From contig JAGGNK010006559.1 in assembly GCA_017590115.1 (NCBI GenBank), forward strand, positions 8,793,784-8,857,783: DNA of 64,000 nt. The letters are read 5' to 3'. Positions within the stretch are counted from its first letter, which is position 1. The number at the start of each line of letters is the position of its first letter. The translations under genes and the position numbers were made by a program. Below the pieces are notes generated by a model. It did no database searches. It was not told the DNA's origin and was given only the letters and a program-made list of their open reading frames with translations. This DNA is from Montifringilla adamsi. Lineage: Eukaryota > Chordata > Aves > Passeriformes > Passeridae. Of this stretch, positions 1 to 12,066 are shown piece by piece.

Positions 1-1129
1 AGGAAAACACGATAATACTAACAGGTCATATTATAGAAAACCTGTCAAAGTAAGATTTCAGGTCAGGGAAAAAAAAAAAAAATAAAAGCCAGTGGCAGTT
101 CCTGGAACAGACTGGCATAACCTTCATATCAAAATGGATTGTTTAACATCAGGGTAGAATATTGCACTGAAAGATGGAATACACCCTCCTATATACACCC
201 AATATCAAGCTTATACTAGAGAAGTGAATGAGAATAGCTTCAAGAGAAGTTCCCAGGGTCTTTGTGAAGGAAAGTAAGTACAAAAAAGTGAGACTCTTCT
301 ATACATAGCCTCAAATTCAATGATTTTATTCCAGGTAAACTTCCAGTTATGTTTCTCCTTCAAAAACCAGCAAAATCAGGCTTCTCAGCTGAGGATGGCC
401 ACAAGAGTGAGATTTACAGATTTGAAGATTTGTGAGGTTTTTTAGAAATTGTAAGAATTAAGCAACCAATTTAAAGCATAAAAATCTAAGTATGGAACTG
501 CAGTTTATTTTCTGATAGGAAGATGTTAGCTCAAGAACACAGAAGACATGGACATAAAATTGGAAGAAAGAGATTTTTAAATTCTGTCTCACTAAGATAT
601 TGTCCTCTTGCTGCTATGTCAGGAATTGATTTCTTCCAGAGTTATCCGTTCAGTTATCTCAGGAAATTGTTTGTCTTAATTTATTATACTTCTATGGTAG
701 GATCATCCAAAGGCTGTGATAAACTCCTTAAGAGTTGTCTTTAAAAGATTGTGGTGAGTTGATGTTGGCCAGCAGACAAATTCTCACCTTGCCTTTCACT
801 CCCCTCTCCTATGACACCAGGAAAAAATAGAAAAAAGAAGACTGGCCCTATATTTCATTCAGTACTGTCTGAGGCCAGCTGAATGGTGCTTTCACTGGAA
901 CTTAAAGCACATTTTATCAATTTGAACGTTATCTGCTTGATGTCTGTTTTGAACCTTGTACATAATGATGGTCTACTTCTATTTGTCATGTCTTACTTTG
1001 TTTCAAATATGAAAAAAATGGACAAGTTCCATGTTTATGTTGGGTTGCTTACATTGACCCCAGGAGTTTTTGCAATCAATACAATACATAAGGAGCATTA
1101 ATAACCGTTTTTAGTAAGTTACGGGATAG
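1..1129. other. AT-rich non-coding DNA, nothing recognised
   Basis: No recognisable gene, repeat family or RNA. Two short plus-strand open frames (523-744 and 883-1101, each about 72 codons) have no domain, no clear splice context and a composition expected of AT-rich non-coding DNA. I read them as chance. Confidence 0.6.
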
Positions 1130-1560
1130 TTTTCTCCTTGAGACTGGTCTTATGACCTCTCAGAAAATTTATCTCACCCAAAATGGCCCAGCTACCCCAA
1201 ATGGCATAAAATTAGCAGGATGGCTTCTGAGGTTGTGTTGGAAGCAGAAAACATTTTAATAAAACTCAAAATAAAAAAGCTCTTACAGAGAAAAGCCAAG
1301 CCAGGGGCAAGAGGTCCTTGCTCCTGCTAAAACAACCCATAAAAACAATTATTTCCTTAGTTCTCTTTCTAGTGAATTACCTCTGCGGGACCTTTTGGCC
1401 TCTGTCCAATTGTGCAGCCCCAGGTCTGAGGTGAAGTCCTAAAGGTCCTATGAGGTGTCTTTTTTACCAAATTGAGGAGAGAAGCTTCTGGGCTTTTTGC
1501 CTTTTTAGGCAAAGAATAATTTGGTCACTTCGTCAACAGGGGGCACTTTCCTACAGTTAC
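1130..1560 (-). mobile_element. Possible old LTR-like block (minus strand)
   Basis: This block has higher GC than its flanks and, read on the minus strand, looks like the 3' half of a retroviral LTR. A GC-rich stretch leads into a T-rich stretch and then an ATTAAA polyadenylation-type signal (plus-strand 1255-1260), followed shortly by a CA-containing stretch. There is no open frame worth reporting. I could not find TG/CA ends with a target-site duplication, and the family name is not known to me. It could equally be unrelated unique sequence. Confidence 0.28.
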
Positions 1561-4500
1561 ATACCTTTATGGAGTGAAAAAATTAAACTGTCACTGAAAA
1601 CAGACATTAAATGAGATCTAAGAAGAGAGTCCAATAAACCAAAAACCTTGGATAGAAGATATTTTATCTTTCATTTTTGTAAAAATTGCTATCTGTTCAA
1701 GTATCCTGTGAAGGAACAGATTTTAGAGAACCAAAGATAGAATCTTACTGAGTTCCAAAAGAAATAAGTTCACAAAAGAAAATCACATGGAGTGAAATGC
1801 ATAAATTCAAGATAAAAGAACTATAAAAAATTGTTGTGCTTTTAAATATTAGTTGTAGACTCTGCATGTCAATGAAACAGAACTTCTTTACTAGAAAAGA
1901 AAATAGGAGAAAGAGAAGAAAAAAGGGAGTAAGAGAAACGTGGCAAGAAAATCAGAAAATATATTTCTTAAGATTAATTTCCTTTTGGTGAGAATGAAAG
2001 TATTTAAAGTTTCTGCAGAACACAATAATTGAGCTGTAAAATACCAAGCCTGACCATATATTTTAACATCAAAATGCATCTTGTAACAGTATAGAGGGAG
2101 TATTATTGGATTACAATGTAGTTTTTAAGCAAAAATTTGAAAGCCTTAAAATAATAACAAAATTCTCAAACAAACAAACAAAGAAAAAAAATAATAATAA
2201 CTACTAGTCAAGGGATTTTACATTGTAAAACACATGACCCAGAAGAAATTATGACATTATAGAACCTTAAATAGAGAATGCTTAGTTTTAAGAATTAAAT
2301 TTCTTCTCATATCACAAGAGCTTCTGGACAATGATCAAAATTACTGGTTGGCAGGTGAAGAGCAACTGGAGGAGCATTTTCATATATTTCACCACTGAAT
2401 TTTGGAACTGCTCCAAAGTTATTCAAGGGCAGAAAATATTATCTGTTGAACAAAGTGTAAAGAAGGTTAAAGATTATTTTTTTCAGACATGTCATGTACA
2501 ATGAGATGCCAAGTGGGTATGCAAGTAGAGTTATTTTAAATGCTTAAGCAACAGTATGGCAGTGCTGAGAGCTATAAATCAGGCAGGAATTTCAGCGAGA
2601 CCCTTTATCCTTTGTCATATATTTTTACACACTTCAATATTATTCCTGAAATGACTATGGAAGTAACAATTGGCGTAAAACTCCTGTTGTTCACAACTAG
2701 CAAGAATTTGTGAATTTCTTATCTTTCTTACAGCTACCTACCTGCCTAATAGAGAAACACTGCAGAATCAGTAGAAGAGGCTGAATTCCTTCATGGAACA
2801 CAGAGTACAGCTATGTCAGGCTATGTTGATTTTTGTAGAACAACAGTTCCATGTCAGTTAATCCCATGATCAATCTTAAAGAAAGACTACACATTTTAGA
2901 GAAGGCAGAAGTCAAACAACAGTGCAAATAACAGAGTGAAAAAAACAGAGGGCAAATCAAGGAAAAAAAACCCAGAGGATCTTAATTTTTCTTGTTAGGT
3001 CCTGTCTTTTATGTCTGTGATTTTTATAGACTCACACATACTTCAACTCTGAAATCTAATGGGCCACATTCAAGTAAAAATGTTAGGAATTTAAAATAAA
3101 AAAATAGTGAAGTGTCTTTTTTTTTGCAATTTTAATCTTCAAGACTCCATCTTAGATTTGGTTACATATTTTACAAGAATATTGTGTGCAGATGCACCTT
3201 ATTTTCGGCTTTATAGTAATTGACAATCTATCAACATCTCATGCATTAAAATAATGAGAAAGTATTTCATTTATGGCTGTTTCTTTCCCACAGTTTTTAG
3301 TGTATGTCAATGTAAGATGTGAGCAGTTCACAGAGATGCAATGAACATTGATGTTTGTCTCTGGGCTGTGCCTCTTTGAGAAAAGCAGAAACAAAGAAAA
3401 CAGGCTTTAGGGGTCATATTACATTTTAAGGAGGAAGGAAGGAAGGAAGGAAGGCAGGAAGGCAGGAAGGAAGGGATTATTTTTATAAATGATCCAGTGG
3501 TTAACAGGGAAAAAGAAATGCTCCAAATAACGTGACAGTTTTAAACCTAAACGGGGGTGCATAGAAGACAGCGTTTGTTTAAGACTGGGAGATGTATATT
3601 GGCACTTTAGTCTGCTGTTGTCTCCACAAACCAAACACGAGTACAGTTTACAGCTGTGGCGGTGTGCTCCCCACCTCCCCCTGTTAAGCCATAACCACCA
3701 GCACTGTGACACCTTCATCCAGATTTTGCGGGATGGATGGCAACATGGTAGCCAAGAGCAGTCTGAAGCAGTGACCCAGAGATGTTTCTGGTGTGCAAAT
3801 ATGACTGTGAGTCAATTATTTTACTCCATACATAGTGGGCAATCCAGGGCCCATTGAGCTCTCCTGCCTGAATGAAGGATTTCCCCTCTAATAGTAACAA
3901 AGCTACTACTTGATCATGAGAGATTCCTTGGCACAAGAGGCACTTGGTAAGTGATTAATAGCATGTTAAACTTTGAAATCTTGGCTAAGTCATATAAAGG
4001 ATTGGCTGAGCACATATAATCCTTTAGCCATAAAACATTAATCAAGTCTGGGAGCAGGATTGGTTGCAGCTGCACTTAAAGAGTCCTCTCTGAAAAGGGG
4101 AATCTTTCTGAACCTGTGATTCAGTGGCAAGGTCTGCCTGATAAACTTTGTCTGACCTTGTCCCCTGTGGAATTAGTAATCAGGTCTACTTTGCCGTTGA
4201 ATCTTGTTAAATCACTGTTGGATTTAGCATTGAATTTTCTTTGTTCACCGATTTATATCAGTGAAGGGTACTTTTGCTTCTCTTTTGAAGATGAAGTCTA
4301 TCACTCCCTTTGTTACAACTCACTCCTGAATTTTGCCATTCAGGGGAAGTAAATAACATGGAAGTGTCTGAACTCGCATAAAATTTCACTGGTGACTCCT
4401 CAAGCAGGGCTCAGTAATTGTTATAATACTAAAGTGACCCTCTCACATCACTTACTGAAATATGCAGCTGACATCCTTGATCTCCCTGGGGACTATTTGC

Positions 4501-5901
4501 TCTTCAATTTTCCTCAGTCAGTTGTTATAAATGACAGGAAGATTAGTTATGCAAGCAGTATGGTTTGGTAGATTAAAATGGATTACAGCCTGGATTTAGA
4601 AGTCACAAATTCTTGAGTCCTAGTTGATTTTTATCAAGAAAAATTCCAGCAGAATTTGAGAGAGTGCACTTGCCCGAGATTTCCTAAAATGTATGGATAT
4701 GAGAATTTATAATCTTTTTGTTGAACTTTGGAAAAAGTGTAAAAAACTTACTACAGTGACATTGTTGTGATGTTTAGAAGGTGATTATTTTGTGTTAAGT
4801 TATACAGGAATATACCTAGTGGAGTTAAACACTCATATTATCAGATTACTTGTTTACAAAATCTGTTGAAGCCGAAAAGAGCATTGTGATTGTGTTTCAA
4901 GATTAGGCCTACTATGTGTCTCTCTGATAGGGAGATTTATCCTACTTGAATTCTGTAAGGATGCTTATTAACACACATGATGCATACACAATGTTTAAAC
5001 ATTAAATTGAGGGGGTTTTCTCAGTATGCTGCACTATTCATTATCTTTGTTCTAACAGATCATCATCTTTGACTATTTTTCACGTACTCATATTTAAAAT
5101 TACTAAAGCTGTGCTATCATAGATAACAGCATCTGGATTCCTCCCTTTTTAGAATGTTCCTGATAGAGGGGGGTCATCTTGGTTGCCTAAACTAAATGCT
5201 CCAATCAGCAAAGAAATATGTGGGGTGTCCTGAGTAAAAGTTGTTTCTTTCCAGCATTTCAACCTGGAATTATAAAAGGATCAGAAATTACTATAGTTCC
5301 TGAAATTATTTCAAAAGTGTATTTCTTAAAGCTAGAATGAGAATTTTGCCAAGGAGCAGACAGCTGAGCACACAGATGTTAGCCGCATACAGTTTGCATG
5401 GGAAAGTCAACTATTGCCTTTTTCCTGGTAATGATGTCATGTAACCAAGTTTAATCTCTAGAAGTTAGTCCTTCTAATGGCTGAAGGCCATTGGGATTGA
5501 ACAATGATTTGCATCCTTTCTGCAGTAATTACATTAGATTAGAACATCTTGAGCTTGTGTTACAATTCACTGCTTCATTTCTCATGGTTTTGCTATCCTG
5601 AACATCAGCCAAAGGTACTTCGCTCATAGAGTGGTCAGTCACTGTAACAGACTCCCTGGAAGTGGTCATGGTGCCAAGACTGTCAGAGATCAAGGAGTGT
5701 CTGGTCAATGCTCTTAGTCATATGGTTTAGTTTTACATAGTCCTGCAAGGAGCAGAAAGTGTGACATGAGTCCTTTCCAACTTGAGACAATCTGATTCTG
5801 CAAAAGATATGAAATTTTCAACATTTTGTTTAATATGGGTCTTAAAAAAGTTCTTAATGCACATCCATACAGGCTGACCAGAAACAGATAAAGAGGACAA
5901 C
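1561..5901. other. AT-rich non-coding DNA with one weak exon-like segment
   Basis: Mostly unique AT-rich sequence. The part from about 3610 to 3950 is somewhat richer in GC. It contains a weak exon-like segment at 3895-3946: a pyrimidine-containing acceptor (CCCCTCTAATAG), one open frame of 16 codons and a GTAAGT donor at 3947. Short open frames on both strands overlap here, which is typical of chance in a GC-richer patch. No family is recognised in the rest. Confidence 0.5.
3431..3475. repeat. (GGAA/GGCA)n microsatellite
   Basis: Imperfect tetranucleotide run of GGAA units interrupted twice by GGCA. Open frames that cross it translate to low-complexity peptide and are not genes. Confidence 0.95.
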
Positions 5902-5962
5902 GCCCCACCCCCCCCCCCCCCACAAAANNNNNNCCCCCCCCCCCCCCAAAAAAAAAAAAAAA
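5902..5962. repeat. Poly-C / poly-A tract containing an assembly gap
   Basis: A run of C broken by one A leads to CACAAAA, then six N (5928-5933), then 14 C and 15 A. The Ns mark an unresolved assembly gap inside a homopolymer that is hard to sequence, so the true length is unknown. Minus-strand open frames across it give poly-glycine and poly-phenylalanine and are artefacts. Confidence 0.97.
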
Positions 5963-8900
5963 GCAGATTAAAGGCTCTTCTTGTACACTTCCTCAATACA
6001 GTTTTGTAATTTATAAAACGTGCAATTTTCCTGCTATTGCCTGTAAGTTTATGTCTCAAATCTTGCAGGCTTTCTTATCCTATGGTGACTAAGACTGATA
6101 GGAGAATGAAGCAGAGGGGACATTAGAACACATGTAGGGTAGCCTAAGGCTTGAAAAAGTAAACTTCTAATTCTTTAATTTGAATGGAAATGACACCTCA
6201 GCTAAGCCAGGAGCAAAACTCACTTGATAAATGGGAACTGAACAAGCAGTTAGGTTTTTGTATTTGTAATACACAACGGATGTTTACAAAAAGTGTCAGA
6301 GATTTTTCTTCAGTATTTTTTACATGCCATAGGTTCTACTAAAGGCTTTGCAAGTCTTCACCATGATTCATTTTAAATACATTTTTTAAAAGACCAGATT
6401 GAAGACGTCATACTTTTGCATCCTGAATGTACTTTATTTTGACAGTGCAAATGCATGCTATGGGCAATGATAGATACGTCTTGCATTTTTATGAGAGACT
6501 AAACCCTTTTGTTTAAATCAATAGGGCAAATTCATTCTTCCATCCAATGTGTTTGCACAGGGGATGAATTTCCCTTTGGTGTTTTGCACATAAAACATAG
6601 CTGAAAATTAGGAATTGCTGCTTACTACTCAGTATCTAAAAAGCAGAATATTTTAATGTGGTTTTGATACATGTATTTTTTTTTAGCCTGTATGATCCAG
6701 AGCTTTAAAAAAGGTAGTAATAATAAAAATGCAATGTAAGGTTGTATTATTCCATTATAACAGTATGGTAAACAGTTGGTTGCATAAAAAATTGAGAAGG
6801 GATCAATAAAAATGAAAACAGCTGAATGGCAGTCATTTAATTTATTTGCTGTATGACTATGAAGAGAATCCAGTAGCTATTCTTCACTTCAAGAACATAA
6901 ACACTAGAAAAAAGACAGCATGATATGACTTTACAGGTATGGTTTTTGATGGAAAATTGGATATTCTGCTGAGTGATTAAACTATATATCTATGTAATTT
7001 ATTTTTGTATAGCTTCTTATATTAATTGCATGTTTGGTTCATTTTGGGAACACAATTATGTTTCCCATTTTTTTTTCCACTGAATGTGTTATCAATTCAC
7101 ACATAGATTTTTCTACTTTTATTCACACTATTTAGTAGAACCTTGCTTTGTTCTCTTTTTGGAAACAGCCATTCAGTTCTCAGAATAAAATTGTTCCCAG
7201 TAATGTTGGCAGGGCTAAGAAGACTGAGACATACTCTACTCTCATGCATTGCCTTTCTTTTAACACTCAGTTTTATCACAATTCAAGTAGCCGAGTGTTG
7301 ACTAAATAACATCTTGTAAGACGTTAGATAAAGTAATTTTAAATTATAATTTAAATTTATAGTTTAAATTTGAATTTAATTTTAATTTATAATTTTTAAA
7401 AAATGAGACATCAGGGTTTCAAAAAGTTATACTTTGCCATTGGAGGAATTTGGTGAAATAGCTGTTGTTCTATTGCAGTTGGTGTAATGGACTCAAAATT
7501 TCTGTCTTAGGCTATAGTGTGACTAAAACTTGTGCAGGTGCTTTACAATGAAAACAGGCAAAGCAAAGGTACAGGAAGGAGTAGCTCAGTCTCTCATTAT
7601 TTCTTTCAGGTTTTTGTGTTTCCAATCGATGTATGTAAGCCTGTAATTCTCTCATACACTCTTTAATCATACACAGCTACTCCTGTGAGGTAGAGACATA
7701 GAACAACTCATTTACTCAAACCTACAAAGAGATTAGTGGCCTTACTCTTTTTATGTATTTAAATCCTTTTTGTGCTACTGAACCTGAAAGACTTCCTTAA
7801 AGTCATAGAGGAAATCAAAGCTGGAAACTGATTCTGCATTTACCAAGTTAGTTCCACGACCTTTGAAAAGGACTTCCCTTTTCCTCTGATCTGTGGACTA
7901 ATCTCCAGCTGAGAGAGCCACCTATATTTGCATCACACGAGGCTAAAGATCAAAGCATTAAACACTTGCTTCTCATTCAGAGCTGTGTTAACAGAATTCA
8001 AGAGCCTACTTAAAGCAATTCAAATGGGTTGCTAATATTGTTGGATATAATTTTGTCTCTTAACTTGAACAAGTAGCTGTGGATGCCTTGTTGAAGCAGT
8101 GACCAGTAGTAAGTGGTCTTTTATACCATATACTAGTATGTGGATTGCTGCTTGTTCTTAAAATCTGTCACTGCCTCCAGAGGTTTTACATTCAAGTTTG
8201 GTCATAGCCAGTGGGGTGGCACTACAGATTGCCCTAGTGCTTCCTAGGCAAAAGCACAAAATTAGAACTCATGAAGGTGTGCCTTTGTTGTGACCATAAA
8301 TACTGTGCATGGGCACCCTGTGATGGCAGGATAACATAAACATCCCCAGTCTTATTTAAATTGTGCTTCTTTCACACCACACCTCAGAAGCAACTGTGAG
8401 AATCTATGACTGAAATTATGAACCGATGAATTTCTACATCACCTGCATAAAGCAAAAAGAAAAAAAAATCCTTATGTATCTTGCAGTTCTTTTTCTGTAT
8501 TCGATGAGATTCACTGCACCTCCGCTACACAGGAAGTACAACCCTTATGAAAGTTTGAAATGCTACTTCTAGCATGGTCTTTAATGCAGATGGTGAGAAT
8601 GTCATATATATTTCTTTTTTATTTGTTAGATTTAAAACAAAAATGGTCACATAAGACACAGATAATCAGAGAAGCATATTATATGCCATAATTTATCATT
8701 AAGCAAGTCCATATGGCTCCAATTTTATTTTGTTTTTCTTCCAAAAAGTAATTGTGACTAGGAATTTGTTCCTCCATTAGTGTCATTTGTTAATTCATAT
8801 GGCTGTACACAGTGAACTGGACAAGTGTCAGATTTCTGTTTTTCAAAAACTGTGTTCCATATTTCTTTAATAAAACACCTCAGAAATCTCATTTTTCTTC

Positions 8901-9475
8901 TTGCTAATAGAAGGCTCTATGCTAATTGAAAACAGATTGCTCGTAGACACTTAGAAGTATATCCAAATAGATTATAAGGTCTGCACAATTTATAAGGTAA
9001 CAGTTAATAGACTAGTTTGGGGTTTTTTCAATATAATCCTATAAACATAGTGACCATCTGTATAACCTCTGATAAGGACTGATAAGCAGCTGGGGTGAAA
9101 TCCTGTCTCTTTTGAAGTCAAACGCAAAATTCCCACTAAGTGAAGAAAAACCATGACCTCACTCTCAGTTTTCATCTCTGTTGCCTTTAAATGTATAGAA
9201 GTTTTTCTGCTTGCTAAATAAATTTTGCACAGAGTATAATAAATAGAATGCTGAGTTATGTGAGAATTAGGAATATGAAACAATGGCCAATCTTTCATGC
9301 TGAATATGCATGTAAACTATTGCTTCAGCTTTTCTTAAAATTTTATGCGTGAGAAGATGGCTGCAGAGGTAGCTTGCACATCTTATCCAGTTTTTCTGAG
9401 CTAGACACTGTCCAAGTGGCAGTTGTTATTTTATTTTCCTCTTTCTGTGTTATTTCCACTTCAAATATTTATCAG
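5963..9475. other. AT-rich non-coding DNA
   Basis: No gene recognised. A very AT-rich, partly self-complementary stretch lies at about 7333-7400 (repeated AATTTAAATT-like words). The short open frames here (for example minus 7097-7279 and minus 8990-9298) have no recognisable domain. Confidence 0.55.
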
Positions 9476-9539
9476 CTGCAAATGACCTACTCAGGGAAGC
9501 AACACAGAGGGTGAAAGATAGCAAAGGAGAAGGCCAGTG
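9476..9539 (+). other. Candidate internal exon, 64 nt
   Basis: A long pyrimidine-rich tract (about 9428-9470) ends in ATCAG, and a strong GTAAGT donor starts at 9540. Of the three frames only one is open. It begins with two nucleotides completing a codon, gives 20 codons beginning ANDLLREATQ, and leaves two nucleotides over, so the flanking introns would be phase 1 and phase 2. The peptide is charged and could be helical, but I recognise no family. No neighbouring exon of compatible phase was found, so a chance match to splice signals remains the main alternative. Confidence 0.3.
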
Positions 9540-10399
9540 GTAAGTATTGCATACTTCCATTTTGATGTATGCAAAAAACGCCTTTCATTGATCTATATTT
9601 GCCCTGGGTGAAAGGATGCTTTCAATTTTGCCCTTGAAGCATTGATCAAGTATTTTTGTCAATATGCTGCTGTTGTCAAACATTGCAGATATGCAGAGTT
9701 TGTATCAACTCAAGGAACTTTGTGATGGTAATGACACAATTTTTTGTTTCATATAGGTTTTTTGCATTTCTCAGGTGAGAGTTATAGATGTGTTTTATTA
9801 GACTGCATTTAATTTCTGTTTCTGCCCACATAAAGCTGATAATTCTACAACACTTCATAAAATATTGTATTGAATTGAATTGAACATCTAGTGATCTGAC
9901 TCAGATTAGTATTGCACAAAAGTTTATCCATATGTCTTTAAAAGTTATCCTTTTCTCAAACTCAGTTTGTTTACATGTAAATTTTATTGCTCTTTACCTT
10001 CTCTTTCTTAGAAATAAATGAACTTAACTTGAATTTGTGCAACATTTTTGGAAAATGTGCTTTCAGTAAGATGTGGTAAAAATAAAAATGCTGTTATTGA
10101 TGCTTTACTGTTATTTCTTTTTGTAAAAAACTTATTCTAATAAGTGAACTATTTTCTTTTTTGCTGTAAATGCTGCTGCTATTGCTATTGTTATTGCTAT
10201 CATTATTGAGGTGGGGATAAATAAAAGAGAGGATGCTCCAAGTCTTTTTCCTGTGTGCAGTTTTTTGAGCTTGGATTTTTGTGACTCCTTTCAAAAAATC
10301 ACTATACCTTTTGTGTGATAACTCATCATGGTTATGTTTAACCTCAAGGCAGAGACTGGAGGAATGAAGTCGCTGCCATCATAAGAGAAGATCATGTTT
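9540..10399. other. AT-rich non-coding DNA
   Basis: No gene recognised. It includes a short degenerate trinucleotide-like patch at about 10166-10208 (TGCTGC, ATTGCT and TTATTG words) and a three-unit GAATT run near 9872. Confidence 0.6.
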
Positions 10400-11165
10400 A
10401 AAATGACCCAAGGAACCCAATGAGGTGCAACTTGGCGTGCTGAGGAGGTTGGCTAATGCAGTTTCTGTGTCATATTTGTCATATTTTCCCTCATATTTTA
10501 AAAGACCTGGCAGTCAGGTGAAATCACCAGTGACTGGATAAAAGGGAATATCATACCCATCCTAAATAACCTTACTTATGTGCCTGGCAATATTGCAGAA
10601 GAGATTTTCCCAGAAGCTGTGCCAAAAAAGCATGAAAGGCAGGGAGGTGAATATACACAGCCAACATGGCTTCACAAAGGGCAAACCGTATCTGAGCCCC
10701 CCAACAGCCTTGTATGGAAGGATGGGGTGACTTAATCAGCAGTCAAGGGAAGAGCTATCCATGTCATCTACCTGGACTTCTGCAAAGCATTTTGTATAGC
10801 TCCTTACAATGTCCTGGACACTAAATTGGAGAGAGAGATTTTATGGACAGTTAAATGGATAGAGGATTGACTAAATCTTTTGGCCACGGCCAAAGTGTCT
10901 GTTTGACAATGCCTTGATGCCCAAGGGCAAATAAGAAGGAAAAGGAATTGAGGATCCTGGTGGATGAGCTGACAATGTGTGTCTGCAGGACAGAAAGCCA
11001 GCCACATCCTGTGTTGCATAAAAAGAAGCATTTCCAGAAGGTTATGGGACATAATTTTGCCCATCTGTTCTGCTCTCATAAGACTCCACCTTGAGTACTG
11101 TGTCCATCACAAGAAAGGCTTGGGCCTGTTGGAGTAGGTCCAAAGGAGCAGCACAAAAGTTTCAG
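10400..11165 (+). mobile_element. CR1 LINE fragment, reverse-transcriptase region
   Basis: A decayed piece of the CR1 non-LTR retrotransposon in plus orientation. Recognisable parts of the second open frame, in order, are a GPKG/EVLRRL-like stretch (about 10405-10455), the GFTKGK motif (about 10666-10683) and a YLDFCKAF stretch (about 10769-10792, normally YLDFSKAFD). These belong to the reverse-transcriptase domain. The copy continues past the domain to about 11165 and then stops well short of the family's normal 3' end. Stops and frameshifts are frequent, so it is inactive. Both ends are approximate. Confidence 0.85.
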
Positions 11166-11804
11166 GTTCCATTTAATACTACTTCTATTGCAACAGAATG
11201 CAATCTGAATTCAGATACAAAAGTGATATATGGTATTGAGAAAGGTCTGTGTCTTAATAAAAATTTTCTGAGAGGTCCATTTGCATAATTGTTCTGTAAA
11301 ATGTGTTTCACTTATTAAATCTGTAAAGAAACAGGACACTGAATTTACTTCTTAGCTGCAAAGATTTTTTCAGGAATAAAAAATTTTCCTCAAATAAGAA
11401 TAAAGTAAGGAAAAAAAAATTGGAAAAGCACATTATCTTTCCAGTCACTGCCAATATGAGATAGATTGTGTTTGAGAAATTAAAAAGTGAAATACAATGA
11501 AGATCCACTCTCTGCATTCTTGGCTATGAAGTGTGCCTTTGTGCACTGCAGTCACATCCCTCTGGCATATTGGAATGGAGCCCCCAATGGAGACAGAGCC
11601 AGAAGACATGTAAATCACAGGAAACAGACAACTTTGTAATTACCTTCTGAAAGTGATTATCTCAGATATTCAAAATCACTTGCTACTCCTGCTTCGTAAT
11701 GAGAGGTGAAGAGTGATATTTGAATAAATGAAAAAAGCCTCTCTGGAAAAACTGAAAAATATGTGAGAGTTCTCAGCAAGCTCTCAGCAAACTTCTGTGG
11801 ATGA
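11166..11804. other. AT-rich non-coding DNA between two CR1 pieces
   Basis: Nothing recognised. It separates two CR1 reverse-transcriptase fragments that lie in the same orientation. Confidence 0.5.
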
Positions 11805-11890
11805 CAACAAAGAAGCCTACCTGGATTTTCAAAAGGCTTTTAACAAGGTCTCTCATCAAAGTGACTGATACTGCAGAATTTACCATGGCA
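11805..11890 (+). mobile_element. Short CR1 reverse-transcriptase fragment
   Basis: The plus strand at 11815-11862 reads AYLDFQKAFNKVSHQ, matching the CR1 reverse-transcriptase motif YLDFSKAFD.VSH. The 10.4-11.2 kb copy already contains its own version of this motif, so this is a second insertion or a duplicated piece. Both flanks are too decayed to assign. Confidence 0.7.
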
Positions 11891-12011
11891 TAGTCTCCAC
11901 ATGAATTGAATAAAACTTCAGCTAATTAAATCATGTACCTTGCATCTTTCTTTTCTTACTATTCGTCTGAGGCAATTTATACCTGCATGTTATTTCACAT
12001 TGTAGGCGCAG

Positions 12012-12066
12012 TATCCTGAAGTATATTTAATTTCATCTGAAAGGTGAAAAAGAATACTTCAGGATA
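12012..12066. repeat. Inverted repeat, 13-bp perfect arms
   Basis: TATCCTGAAGTAT (12012-12024) is matched exactly by its reverse complement at 12054-12066, with a 29-nt spacer. The spacer holds a smaller TTTCA/TGAAA pair. It would form a hairpin in single-stranded form. No family or function is recognised. Confidence 0.85.

Noticed and set aside
3895..3946. 52-nt exon-like segment
   Set aside because: The acceptor tract is short and mixed. Kept as a remark only.
7610..7630. 21-nt microexon after TTTCTTTCAG
   Set aside because: The donor (GTATGTAAG) is weaker and ambiguous, and the seven-residue peptide carries no information.
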